36,678 bases of DNA from Flavobacterium bizetiae (lineage in GTDB: Bacteria; Bacteroidota; Bacteroidia; Flavobacteriales; Flavobacteriaceae). The notes below the pieces were generated by a model. It had not been told where the DNA came from. It made no database searches and worked only from the letters and a program-made list of their open reading frames with translations. The position numbers and the translations under genes are program-made. Below, piece by piece: positions 8,190-16,304 of the stretch. The DNA lies in assembly GCF_902804475.1 (NCBI RefSeq), contig NZ_CADCSU010000120.1, positions 1 to 36,678 of the forward strand, given 5' to 3'. Position 1 is the first letter of the stretch; the number at the start of each line of letters is the position of its first letter.

Positions 8190-9662
8190 ATGAACCAACC
8201 ACCAGACACAGTTGTTATTGATCACACTAAAAAATCTACAGGAAGTTATCGCTGGAGTATATGTGCCCTACTGTTTTTTGCAACAACAATCAATTATCTC
8301 GACAGACAAGTTCTTTCCTTAACCTGGAGTGATTTTATAGCACCGGAATTTCATTGGACCAACAATGATTACGGAAATATTACAGCATTATTTTCTATTT
8401 TTTATGCCGTTTCTTTATTATTTGCCGGACGATTTGTAGACTGGCTGGATACTAAAAAGGGATTTCTTTGGGCCATTGGTATTTGGTCTTTTGGAGCTTG
8501 TTTACATGCTTTTTGCGGTATTGCAACAGCAGGAATTATTACAGGAAACTGGTTTGTCGGTTTTGAAGGCGCCAAAGATGCCATTGATCTGGTGCAGGAT
8601 ACAGGATTAGTTATTAATGTAAGTGTTACATTATTCATATTTGCCCGTTTTGTTCTGGCAGTAGGGGAGGCAGGAAACTTTCCGGCAGCGATTAAAACTA
8701 CAGCGGAATATTTTCCTAAAAAAGACCGTGCTTTTTCTACCAGTATTTTTAATGCAGGTGCAACAGTTGGAGCTTTAGCGGCTCCGATATCGATTCCGTT
8801 TATCGCGAAATCTTTTGGATGGGAAATGGCTTTTATCATTATTGGAGCTCTTGGTTTTGTTTGGATGGGATTTTGGATTTTTATGTATGATAAACCGGAA
8901 AGACATCCAAAAGTAAGTGCTGCTGAATTAGAATATATCCAACAAGATGATATTGCTGACAGTAAATTAGTAGGTTATGTACCTGAAACAACTGATAAAG
9001 TTTCATTTGTAGATTGTTTTAAATACAAACAAACCTGGGCTTTCGCTTTTGGAAAATTCATGACTGATGGTGTGTGGTGGTTTTTTTTATTCTGGACACC
9101 AGCTTATTTAAGCTCTGTTTACGGAATGGATTCTACTCAGGCGGCTTTACCATTGTTTGTTTTATACATGATTACATTGCTTTCTATTGTTGGAGGCTGG
9201 TTACCGACTTATTTTGTAGAAAAGAAAGGAATGAATCCCTACGAAGGAAGAATGAGAGCGATGTTAATTTTTGCATTTTTCCCATTATTAGCTTTAATTG
9301 CACAACCTTTAGGATACATAAGTTACTGGATTCCTGTAGTTATCATCGGTATTGCAGGTGCGGCCCACCAATCATGGTCGGCAAATATTTTTACCACAGT
9401 TGGCGATATGTTTCCTAAAAAAGCAATTGCAACCATTACAGGTATTGGCGGTTTAGCCGGTGGTGTAGGTTCTACTATAATTAATAAAGGTTCAGGATTA
9501 TTATTTGATCATGCTAAAGAAACCAATATGTCTTTTATGGGCTTTCACGGAATCGAAGCAGGTTATTTCATTATCTTTTCTATATGTGCAGTTTGTTACT
9601 TAACAGGCTGGTTAGTAATGAAAACGTTAGTTCCTAAATACAGTCCGATTACAGGTTTGTAA
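8190..9662 (+). CDS. exuT: MFS hexuronate transporter, ExuT-like
   Basis: The protein has 490 residues and about 12 hydrophobic segments. The first-helix motif TINYLDRQVLSL (33-44) is typical of the anion:cation symporter group of the MFS, which includes ExuT and related hexuronate and hexonate carriers. Conserved-looking charged loops such as GRFVDWLDTKKGF and EYFPKKDRAF follow the family pattern. It should bring galacturonate and/or glucuronate from the periplasm into the cytoplasm, supplying UxaC downstream. It has its own promoter with a LacI-type operator, and the next gene again has its own promoter. It is slightly longer than E. coli ExuT, owing to a small insert around residues 115-145. 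The family is secure; the specificity is inferred from the operon. Confidence 0.88.
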   Translation: MNQPPDTVVIDHTKKSTGSYRWSICALLFFATTINYLDRQVLSLTWSDFIAPEFHWTNNDYGNITALFSIFYAVSLLFAGRFVDWLDTKKGFLWAIGIWSFGACLHAFCGIATAGIITGNWFVGFEGAKDAIDLVQDTGLVINVSVTLFIFARFVLAVGEAGNFPAAIKTTAEYFPKKDRAFSTSIFNAGATVGALAAPISIPFIAKSFGWEMAFIIIGALGFVWMGFWIFMYDKPERHPKVSAAELEYIQQDDIADSKLVGYVPETTDKVSFVDCFKYKQTWAFAFGKFMTDGVWWFFLFWTPAYLSSVYGMDSTQAALPLFVLYMITLLSIVGGWLPTYFVEKKGMNPYEGRMRAMLIFAFFPLLALIAQPLGYISYWIPVVIIGIAGAAHQSWSANIFTTVGDMFPKKAIATITGIGGLAGGVGSTIINKGSGLLFDHAKETNMSFMGFHGIEAGYFIIFSICAVCYLTGWLVMKTLVPKYSPITGL

Positions 9663-9713
9663 TATTTGGAAAATTTTAATAGTTGAAAAATGTGTTTTTT
9701 AAAGATAAAAATC

Positions 9714-9735
9714 TAATTTTGTGCAATCGATTACA
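9714..9735 (+). promoter_or_regulatory. Promoter -7 element plus LacI-type operator before kduI
   Basis: TAATTTTG (9714-9721) matches TAnnTTTG, and the operator TGCAATCGATTACA (9722-9735) follows with no gap, exactly as before exuT. A TGTG word 19 bp upstream may serve as a weak -33. The predicted leader of kduI is only about 23 nt. The kduI-kduD-uxaC-kdgK-eda cluster is expected to be induced when the repressor leaves this site. Confidence 0.85.
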
Positions 9736-9749
9736 TTAAATTAAAAATT

Positions 9750-10589
9750 ATGACAAAATATAGTTCAAGATACGCGTCAAGCCCCGAAGCAGTAAAAAAG
9801 TATGATACTCAGGAATTAAGAAATGAATTCTTAATCGATGACTTAATGCAACAAGATGAGATTGTTTTAACATACTCTCATTATGATAGATACATTGCTG
9901 GTTCTGCAGTTCCGGTAAAAGGTGATTTAGTTTTAGAAAGTATCGATCCGCTTAAAGCGTCTTACTTTTTAGAAAGAAGAGAAATAGGAATTATAAATGT
10001 TGGTGGAAGCGGTTCTATTGTAGTGGAAGGAAAAACATACGCATTAGGATTTAAAGATGCTTTGTATATCGGTAGCGGTAATAAAGAAGTAATTTTTAAA
10101 AGTGACGACAGCAAAAGTCCGGCTAAATATTATATCAATTCTGCACCGGCTCATACTACTTACCCAACGGTAAAAGTGAGTTTGGCAGAAGCAAATAAAT
10201 TAGAGTTAGGTACAATGGAAACGGCAAATCACCGTACGGTAAATCAAATGATTATCGGAAGTGTGGTAACTACTTGTCAATTGCAAATGGGAATGACAGA
10301 ACTAAGACCGGGAAGTGTTTGGAATACCATGCCGGCGCACGTACACGATCGTAGAATGGAAGTTTATTTCTACTTGGATATTCCGGAAAATCAGGCCGTT
10401 TGTCATTTTATGGGACAGCCACAGGAAACAAGACATATCTGGATGAACAATCATCAGGCGGTTATTTCTCCGCCATGGTCAATTCACTCAGGTTCAGGAA
10501 CCAGTAATTATACTTTTATCTGGGGAATGGCTGGAGAGAATTTAGATTACGGAGATATGGATGTTTGTAAAATAACTGATTTAAGATAA
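9750..10589 (+). CDS. kduI: 5-keto-4-deoxyuronate isomerase KduI
   Basis: The protein has 279 residues, almost the same length as E. coli KduI (278). It converts 4-deoxy-L-threo-5-hexosulose uronate, formed from the unsaturated uronate released by pectate lyase and GH105 enzymes, to 3-deoxy-D-glycero-2,5-hexodiulosonate. The cupin Zn ligands are visible: His197 and His199 in PAHVHDRR, Glu204 in MEVYFY, and His246 in PPWSIHSGSG. The strongly conserved C-terminal stretch WGMAGENLDYGDMD is also present. It is the first gene of a plus-strand group, and kduD follows after 5 bp. It acts in the cytoplasm. The call is very secure. Confidence 0.97.
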   Translation: MTKYSSRYASSPEAVKKYDTQELRNEFLIDDLMQQDEIVLTYSHYDRYIAGSAVPVKGDLVLESIDPLKASYFLERREIGIINVGGSGSIVVEGKTYALGFKDALYIGSGNKEVIFKSDDSKSPAKYYINSAPAHTTYPTVKVSLAEANKLELGTMETANHRTVNQMIIGSVVTTCQLQMGMTELRPGSVWNTMPAHVHDRRMEVYFYLDIPENQAVCHFMGQPQETRHIWMNNHQAVISPPWSIHSGSGTSNYTFIWGMAGENLDYGDMDVCKITDLR

Positions 10590-10594
10590 AAATC

Positions 10595-11386
10595 ATGACA
10601 AACTTATTTGATATAAAAGGAAAAATTGCCCTTATAACAGGAAGTACACATGGACTGGGAATGGCAATGGCAAAAGGATTAGGGGAGGCCGGAGCAACAA
10701 TTGTTGTAAACGGAAATTCTTCTCAGCAAAAAATTGACGCTGCTGTAGCGGAACTTAAAAAGGAAGGAATTAATGCGGTGGGTTACAAATTTAATGTAAC
10801 GGATGAAAAGGAAGTTATTGACGCGATTAAGAAAATTGAAACCGAAGTAGGGCCAATTGCGATTTTAATAAACAATGCAGGAATTATTAAAAGAATTCCG
10901 CTAATTGAAATGGAAGTTGCTGATTTCAAAGAAGTAATTGATATTGATTTAGTAAGCCCTTTTATTGTTTCTAAACACGTTGCTAAAGGAATGATTGAAA
11001 GAAGACAAGGAAAGATTATCAATATTTGCTCAATGATGAGCGAATTAGGCCGTAATACCGTTGGTGCTTATGCAGCTGCAAAAGGCGGTTTGAAAATGCT
11101 GACGAAAAATATGGCAACAGAATGGGCAAAATACAACGTTCAGATCAACGGAATTGGACCTGGATATTTTGCTACAGAACAAACAAAACCTATTAGAGTT
11201 GACGGACATCCTTTTAACGATTTCATCATTAGTCGTACTCCGGCTGCAAAATGGGGAGATCCGGGCGATTTAGCGGGAGCTGCTATATTTTTATCTTCTA
11301 AAGCCAGTGACTTTGTTAACGGACATATTTTATACGTAGACGGCGGAATCCTTGCCACTATTGGTAAACCATCAAACGAAGAATAA
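10595..11386 (+). CDS. kduD: 2-dehydro-3-deoxy-D-gluconate 5-dehydrogenase KduD
   Basis: The protein is a 263-residue classical short-chain dehydrogenase. The cofactor-binding TGSTHGLG motif is at 15-22, NNAG at 93-96, a catalytic Ser near 146 (ICSMMSELG), and the YxxxK pair is Tyr159 and Lys163 in YAAAKGG. The substrate-side segment GIGPGYFATE is typical of KduD and gluconate 5-dehydrogenase relatives. It reduces 3-deoxy-hexodiulosonate, the KduI product, to 2-keto-3-deoxygluconate (KDG) with NAD(P)H. The 5-bp gap after kduI implies translational coupling. SDR substrate specificity cannot be proved from sequence, but the pairing with kduI makes it very likely. Confidence 0.94.
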   Translation: MTNLFDIKGKIALITGSTHGLGMAMAKGLGEAGATIVVNGNSSQQKIDAAVAELKKEGINAVGYKFNVTDEKEVIDAIKKIETEVGPIAILINNAGIIKRIPLIEMEVADFKEVIDIDLVSPFIVSKHVAKGMIERRQGKIINICSMMSELGRNTVGAYAAAKGGLKMLTKNMATEWAKYNVQINGIGPGYFATEQTKPIRVDGHPFNDFIISRTPAAKWGDPGDLAGAAIFLSSKASDFVNGHILYVDGGILATIGKPSNEE

Positions 11387-11409
11387 TTCTCAATTATATT
11401 TGAAAAGAC

Positions 11410-12816
11410 ATGAGCGCAAATCAAACATTCATAAACGATAACTTTTTACTTGAAAATAAATTCGCGGAAGAGTTATACCACAACTACTCAAAAAATCAAC
11501 CTATAATTGATTATCACAATCATTTAAATCCGCAGTTTATTGCTGAGGATAAGGTTTTTGGCAATATAACACAAGTTTGGATTAACGGAGATCACTACAA
11601 ATGGCGTGCGATGCGTACATTAGGGATCAACGAGCAATTTGTAACCGGAAATGGTTCAGATAAAGATAAGTTCTTAAACTGGGCAAAAACAGTTCCGTAC
11701 ACGATGCGTAATCCTTTGTACCACTGGACACATTTAGAATTAGCTCGTTATTTTGATATTTACGATTTACTAAACGAAAAATCGGCAGAGAAAATCTATA
11801 TCGAAACTACAGAAAAAATTAATTCTCAGGCGTACAGCACACAAAACCTACTTAAAAAAGTAAATGCTGAATTGGTTTGTACGACCGAAGATCCAATTGA
11901 TAGTTTAGAGTTTCACCAGAAACTGACACAAAATCCTATCGGGACTAAAATGAGTACTGCTTTCAGACCTGATAAAGCAATCTTAATAGCTAATGATGGT
12001 TATAATGCATATCTGGACACATTAGGGGATGTTTCCGGAATTGCCATTGCTACTTTCGCTGATTTACAGGCGGCATTAAGAAAAAGAATTGAGTTCTTTA
12101 ATGCAAACGGATGTAAATTAAGTGATCATGGTTTAGATCAGATTTATTTTGAAGAATTTACAGAATCTGAAGTAAATGCAATCTTTAAAAAGAAAAGAGA
12201 AAACAGAATTATATCGCCAGAAGAAGCTTTAAAATTCCAAAGTGCTGTTTTGTTGTTTTTATCTGAAACGTATCACGAATTTGGCTGGGTACAGCAATTT
12301 CACTTAGGTGCTTTGCGTAATAATAATGCGCGTATGCACAGAATTTTAGGTCCTGACACAGGATGGGATTCTATTGGAGATTATCCGCAGGCACAAAAAC
12401 TATCAAGCTTTTTAAATGCATTAGATAGTAAAGATAAATTGACTAAAACAATCATTTATAACTTAAATCCAGCTGACAACGAAGTAATGGCAACCATGAT
12501 TGGAAACTTCAATGACGGAAGCGTTCGCGGAAAAGTACAGTTTGGATCAGGATGGTGGTTTTTAGATCAGAAAGACGGAATGACCAAACAATTGAATGCT
12601 CTTTCGAACATGGGATTAATTAGCTGTTTCGTCGGGATGTTGACAGATTCAAGAAGTTTCTTGTCTTTTCCAAGACACGAATATTTCAGACGTATTTTAT
12701 GTAATCTTTTAGGAGATGAAATCAAACGCGGTGAATTGCCAAACGATATGGAATGGATTGGAAAATTAGTTTCGGATATTTCATATAACAACGCAAAAGA
12801 ATATTTTAAATTTTAG
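11410..12816 (+). CDS. uxaC: Uronate (glucuronate/galacturonate) isomerase UxaC
   Basis: The protein has 468 residues, the normal length for UxaC. It belongs to the amidohydrolase superfamily (TIM barrel); the metal-binding HxH pair is His36 and His38 in DYHNHLNP. Other family segments visible are KWRAMRTLGI near residue 60, LVCTTEDPID near 155, and QFHLGALRNNN near 297. It isomerises D-galacturonate to D-tagaturonate and D-glucuronate to D-fructuronate in the cytoplasm. It lies 23 bp after kduD, which places the saturated-uronate branch in the same transcript as the unsaturated-uronate branch. The call is secure. Confidence 0.97.
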   Translation: MSANQTFINDNFLLENKFAEELYHNYSKNQPIIDYHNHLNPQFIAEDKVFGNITQVWINGDHYKWRAMRTLGINEQFVTGNGSDKDKFLNWAKTVPYTMRNPLYHWTHLELARYFDIYDLLNEKSAEKIYIETTEKINSQAYSTQNLLKKVNAELVCTTEDPIDSLEFHQKLTQNPIGTKMSTAFRPDKAILIANDGYNAYLDTLGDVSGIAIATFADLQAALRKRIEFFNANGCKLSDHGLDQIYFEEFTESEVNAIFKKKRENRIISPEEALKFQSAVLLFLSETYHEFGWVQQFHLGALRNNNARMHRILGPDTGWDSIGDYPQAQKLSSFLNALDSKDKLTKTIIYNLNPADNEVMATMIGNFNDGSVRGKVQFGSGWWFLDQKDGMTKQLNALSNMGLISCFVGMLTDSRSFLSFPRHEYFRRILCNLLGDEIKRGELPNDMEWIGKLVSDISYNNAKEYFKF

Positions 12817-12847
12817 TTAAGAGGAAAGAACATAGAGGAAAGATAAT

Positions 12848-12876
12848 AGATTTTTAGCATTGCTAAAAATCTTTTT
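12848..12876 (+). terminator. Hairpin with U-run between uxaC and kdgK
   Basis: AGATTTTTAGC (12848-12858) pairs perfectly with GCTAAAAATCT (12862-12872) across a 3-nt loop, followed by T to 12876. It has terminator form, although the stem is AT-rich. It may lower expression of kdgK and eda relative to the upstream genes, or the leader of kdgK may hold a separate promoter that I cannot define. Confidence 0.65.
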
Positions 12877-12911
12877 AATCACTAGAATCTGTGTTAAATA
12901 AAAATATTTAT

Positions 12912-13934
12912 ATGAGTAAAGTAGTTGCATTCGGAGAAATTATGTTGCGTCTTTCCACAGAGAGACATCTACGTTTTTCGCAGGCAAAGGAATTTGGCGC
13001 TTCTTACGGAGGCGGTGAATTTAATGTTTGTGTGTCTTTGGTGAATTATGGCGTAAGCGCAGAATTTGTAACAAGATTACCTGACAATGAAATCGGCACT
13101 TCGGCATTAAAAGAAATGCGAAAAATGAACGTTGAGTCCAAAAATATAGTTTACGGAGGTGAACGTTTAGGAATTTATTTTCTTGAAACCGGTGCAGGAA
13201 CACGTGGCAGTAATGTGGTTTACGATCGCGCGCATAGTTCGATGGCAACGATTCAAAAAGGCACAATCGACTGGGAAAAAGTCCTTCAGGGTGCAACCTG
13301 GTTTCATTGGAGCGGAATTACTCCGGCAATCTCAGAAAGTGCTGCCCAAGCTTGTTTAGAAGCTATTAAAGTGGCGCATAAAATGGGAATCACGATTTCA
13401 TGCGATTTAAATTACAGATCAAAATTGTGGCAATACGGCAAAACGCCAAGCCAGGTTATGCCTGAGATGCTACAATACAGTAATGTTATTTTAGGAGATA
13501 TTGATACGGCTTATTTCATGTTAGGAATTCCAAAGGTAAATCCGAATTATCAGGATGAAAAATCGCTTCCGGTTTTGTATACCAAATTGTTTGACTTGAT
13601 TCCGAATTTAAAAACTGTTGCAACCACATTACGTTATTCTGTAAGCGCTTCTCACCAAAGAATTGGCGGGATTTTGTTCGACGGAAAAGCAATTTATCAG
13701 GCTGCTGTAAAAGAAGTTACCCCGGTTGTAGACAGAGTAGGCAGCGGCGACGCTTTTATGGGAGGATTAATTTACGGATTACAGCAATATCAAAATAATA
13801 ACCAGAGAGCATTAGATTTTGCAGTAGCAGCTTGTTGTTTAAAACACACTATCGCAGGAGATTATAATCTGGTTACTTTAAAAGAAGTTGAAAATATGAT
13901 TGATGGTGATGGTTCTGCATTAGTATCAAGATAA
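12912..13934 (+). CDS. kdgK: 2-dehydro-3-deoxygluconokinase KdgK (PfkB family)
   Basis: I choose the ATG at 12912 (340 residues). An upstream in-frame GTG at 12891 adds only seven residues (MLNKNIY) without family similarity, whereas the PfkB fold starts at MSKVVAFGEIMLRL. The N-terminal substrate region includes FGASYGGGEFNV, and the C-terminal PfkB signature DRVGSGDAFMGG carries the catalytic Asp280. The segment CDLNYRSKLW is typical of KDG kinases. The enzyme phosphorylates KDG, the common product of KduD and UxaA, to KDPG using ATP. Eda follows 10 bp after its stop, so the two last steps are coupled. Confidence 0.93.
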   Translation: MSKVVAFGEIMLRLSTERHLRFSQAKEFGASYGGGEFNVCVSLVNYGVSAEFVTRLPDNEIGTSALKEMRKMNVESKNIVYGGERLGIYFLETGAGTRGSNVVYDRAHSSMATIQKGTIDWEKVLQGATWFHWSGITPAISESAAQACLEAIKVAHKMGITISCDLNYRSKLWQYGKTPSQVMPEMLQYSNVILGDIDTAYFMLGIPKVNPNYQDEKSLPVLYTKLFDLIPNLKTVATTLRYSVSASHQRIGGILFDGKAIYQAAVKEVTPVVDRVGSGDAFMGGLIYGLQQYQNNNQRALDFAVAACCLKHTIAGDYNLVTLKEVENMIDGDGSALVSR

Positions 13935-13944
13935 TTAGAAAAAA

Positions 13945-14616
13945 ATGGCAAAATATTCAAGAATTGAAGTGGCTTTACAAATGAAAGAAAACGGAATGGT
14001 TCCGTTGTTTTTTCATTCAGATATCGAAATAAGCAAAAAAGTATTAAAAGCCTGTTATGATGGTGGCGCCCGATTAATGGAGTTTACAAGCAGAGGCGAT
14101 TTTGCTCATGAAGTTTTTGGAGCTTTAAACAAATATGCTTTGGCCGAATTACCTGGAATGATGTTAGGTGTGGGCTCTATAACCGATGCGGCAGCAGCTT
14201 CATTGTATATGAGTTTAGGAGCTAATTTTATTGTAACTCCTGTTTTTAGAGAAGATATAGCCATAGCATGTAACCGACGTAAAGTATTGTGGTCGCCAGG
14301 TTGCGGAACACTTACAGAAATTGCAAGGGCAGAAGAATTAGGATGTGAAATTGTAAAATTATTCCCTGGAGATATTTACGGTCCGGAGTTTATAAAAGCA
14401 ATAAAAGGGCCATGTCCGTGGACCAATATAATGCCAACAGGAGGTGTTTTACCTACTGTAGAGAGTCTTACTTCGTGGTTAAATGCCGGTGCAACTTGTG
14501 TAGGTATCGGATCGCAGTTAATTTCAAAAGAAATATTAGATAATCAGGATTATGATGGCTTAAAAACAAAAGTAAGTCAGGTACTTGATATCATCAAAAA
14601 TATTAAAAATAAATAA
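13945..14616 (+). CDS. eda: KDPG / 4-hydroxy-2-oxoglutarate aldolase Eda
   Basis: The protein is a 223-residue class I aldolase of the KDPG family. The Schiff-base lysine is Lys138 in CEIVKLFPGD, the catalytic glutamate is Glu46 in LMEFTSRGD, and the phosphate- and substrate-binding loops are GVGSITD (75-81), SPGCGT (117-122) and MPTGGV (163-168). It splits KDPG into pyruvate and glyceraldehyde-3-phosphate, the end of the pathway in this locus. It closes the group starting at kduI. A possible weak terminator follows. Confidence 0.95.
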   Translation: MAKYSRIEVALQMKENGMVPLFFHSDIEISKKVLKACYDGGARLMEFTSRGDFAHEVFGALNKYALAELPGMMLGVGSITDAAAASLYMSLGANFIVTPVFREDIAIACNRRKVLWSPGCGTLTEIARAEELGCEIVKLFPGDIYGPEFIKAIKGPCPWTNIMPTGGVLPTVESLTSWLNAGATCVGIGSQLISKEILDNQDYDGLKTKVSQVLDIIKNIKNK

Positions 14617-14656
14617 GGAGTAATCATACCGATCCTTATTTAAAACCGTTTTTTTT
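14611..14656 (+). terminator. Possible terminator after eda
   Basis: AAATAAGGA (14611-14619, overlapping the eda stop) pairs perfectly with TCCTTATTT (14633-14641), and a run of eight T follows at 14649-14656. The 7-nt gap between the stem and the T run makes it imperfect. Confidence 0.45.
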
Positions 14657-14679
14657 AGATTTTAGAGATTGTAATTGAG

Positions 14680-14748
14680 CATTACACTTGAAAAATAAAT
14701 TTTGCCATTCCTCACAGTAAAATTTACTTTCCTCACACAAGTGTAATG
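14680..14748. promoter_or_regulatory. Nested repeats in the uxaBA leader, candidate control region
   Basis: CATTACACTTG (14680-14690) is an exact inverted copy of CAAGTGTAATG (14738-14748). Between the arms, TTCCTCACA occurs as a direct repeat at 14708-14716 and 14729-14737, exactly 21 bp apart. An odd palindrome AGTAAA-A-TTTACT lies at 14716-14728. The second TTCCTCACA directly touches the right arm. A loose -7 candidate, TAAATTTTG, lies at 14696-14704. The canonical LacI operator is absent, but each outer arm holds its half-site TGTAAT in outward orientation. This may be an operator region for a second regulator, a looping site, or an RNA structure. Confidence 0.55.
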
Positions 14749-14835
14749 TTTCTTTTACAGTTGGTTAAGTTGCAGAAAACAAGGATAAATAAGGTGTTTC
14801 ATGTGATTATTTATAACACTTTAAAGAAAATTATA

Positions 14836-16302
14836 ATGGAGAAAATAAACAGATCAAACTCGGGGTTTTCAGAGAAACTCCCAGTGAAAATAGTGCAATT
14901 TGGAGAGGGTAATTTCTTAAGGGCTTTTGTAGAATATGCTTTTCAAAAATTAAATAAAGATGCAGACTTTAATGCAGGAATCGCAGTTGTACAGCCTATT
15001 GATAAAGGGTTGGTAAATATGATCAATGCTCAGGACGGGTTGTATACTTTGTTTATGAAAGGGGTTAAAAAAGGAGAAGAAATTCAGGAAAAAGAATTGA
15101 TTACCAATATTGTAAAAGCAATTGACCCTTATGCATCTTTTCAGGAATTTTTGGCTTTAGCCAAAGAAGAAGAACTGGCTTTTATTATTTCTAATACAAC
15201 AGAAGCTGGTATCGAATATATCGAATCAGATCGCCCTACAATGCAGCCGCCGGTTTCATTTCCGGCTAAATTGACGGTATTGTTACACGAAAGATTCAAG
15301 CACTTCAAAGGTGATAAATCGAAAGCTTTGACTATTATTCCTTGTGAATTAATTAATTATAATTCAGATACTTTAAAAGAAATTGTTTTAAAATATTGTG
15401 TCGACTGGAATCTGGAAGCAGATTTTAAATTATGGCTGATTAATGATTGTACTTTTCATAATACATTAGTAGACAGAATTGTACCGGGATATCCAAAAGA
15501 TCAAATCGAGGAGTATAACAGTCAGTTAAAGTATAAAGACGATTTGATTGTAAGTGCTGAAAGCTTCTTTTTATGGGTAATTGAAGGTGATGATAAACTG
15601 AAAGCAAAACTTCCGTTTGAAAAAACAGGATTAGATGTAAAAATCGTTGCTGATATGCAGCCTTATCGTACGCGTAAAGTGAGAATTTTAAATGGAGCAC
15701 ATACAGCAATGATACCTTTTTCATTGCTTTACGGTAATGAAACTGTAAAAGAAACAGTAGACAATGCTTTTACAGGAGAATTTGTAAACAAAGCTGTTTT
15801 TGATGAGATCAATGAAACATTGAACATGGATAAAGCGGAGCTGGCAAGTTTCTCTGAAGAAATTTTAGACCGTTTCAGAAATCCGTTTATCAAACACTTA
15901 TTGTCTTCTATTGCACTGAATTCAATTTCAAAATTTAAAGTTCGTGTACTGCCAAGTTTAACCGGATATGTTGATATTCATCATAAACTTCCCGTTCATT
16001 TGACCTTTGCATTTGCTGCTTTAATTCGTTTTTATAAAGGAACATGGAAAGGCGAAAGCTTACCGGTTAATGACAGCGAAGATATTGTGTCTTTCTTTGA
16101 CGGACTTTGGAAATCTGATGATTACGAGAAAATAGCACGACTTACTTTGCAAAATAAAAGTTTCTGGGATGAAGATTTAACGCTGATTCCGGGCTTGACA
16201 AAAGCAATTACAACAGCTTTAGAGGAAATTGATGCAAACGGAATTGAAAATGGTTTTGCTAATTTTCAAAAACAATTACATACTACAACTCAGAACGCTT
16301 AA
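14836..16302 (+). CDS. uxaB: Tagaturonate reductase (altronate oxidoreductase) UxaB
   Basis: I choose the ATG at 14836 (488 residues, matching E. coli UxaB at about 483). A longer frame from 14746 would start inside an inverted-repeat arm and add 30 residues without family similarity. The protein is a mannitol-dehydrogenase-family oxidoreductase: the N-terminal dinucleotide region contains QFGEGNFLRAF (21-31), and the C-terminal active-site segment is KVRILNGAHTAMIPF (281-295). It reduces D-tagaturonate from UxaC to D-altronate with NADH. The close pairing with uxaA (2-bp gap) supports tagaturonate over fructuronate reductase. The leader carries an unusual set of repeats and no canonical LacI operator. 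Confidence 0.93.
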   Translation: MEKINRSNSGFSEKLPVKIVQFGEGNFLRAFVEYAFQKLNKDADFNAGIAVVQPIDKGLVNMINAQDGLYTLFMKGVKKGEEIQEKELITNIVKAIDPYASFQEFLALAKEEELAFIISNTTEAGIEYIESDRPTMQPPVSFPAKLTVLLHERFKHFKGDKSKALTIIPCELINYNSDTLKEIVLKYCVDWNLEADFKLWLINDCTFHNTLVDRIVPGYPKDQIEEYNSQLKYKDDLIVSAESFFLWVIEGDDKLKAKLPFEKTGLDVKIVADMQPYRTRKVRILNGAHTAMIPFSLLYGNETVKETVDNAFTGEFVNKAVFDEINETLNMDKAELASFSEEILDRFRNPFIKHLLSSIALNSISKFKVRVLPSLTGYVDIHHKLPVHLTFAFAALIRFYKGTWKGESLPVNDSEDIVSFFDGLWKSDDYEKIARLTLQNKSFWDEDLTLIPGLTKAITTALEEIDANGIENGFANFQKQLHTTTQNA

Positions 16303-16304
16303 TC

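Noticed and set aside
8402..8839. 145-codon minus-strand open frame inside exuT
   Set aside because: It lies fully inside a well-recognised transporter gene on the opposite strand and resembles no family; a compositional shadow.
12891..12911. GTG start for KdgK
   Set aside because: Only seven extra residues, and an ATG at 12912 begins the conserved PfkB fold.
14746..14835. Upstream in-frame ATG giving UxaB 30 extra residues
   Set aside because: The extra part lies in the repeat-rich leader, is not similar to the family, and the ATG is part of an inverted-repeat arm; 14836 fits the family length.
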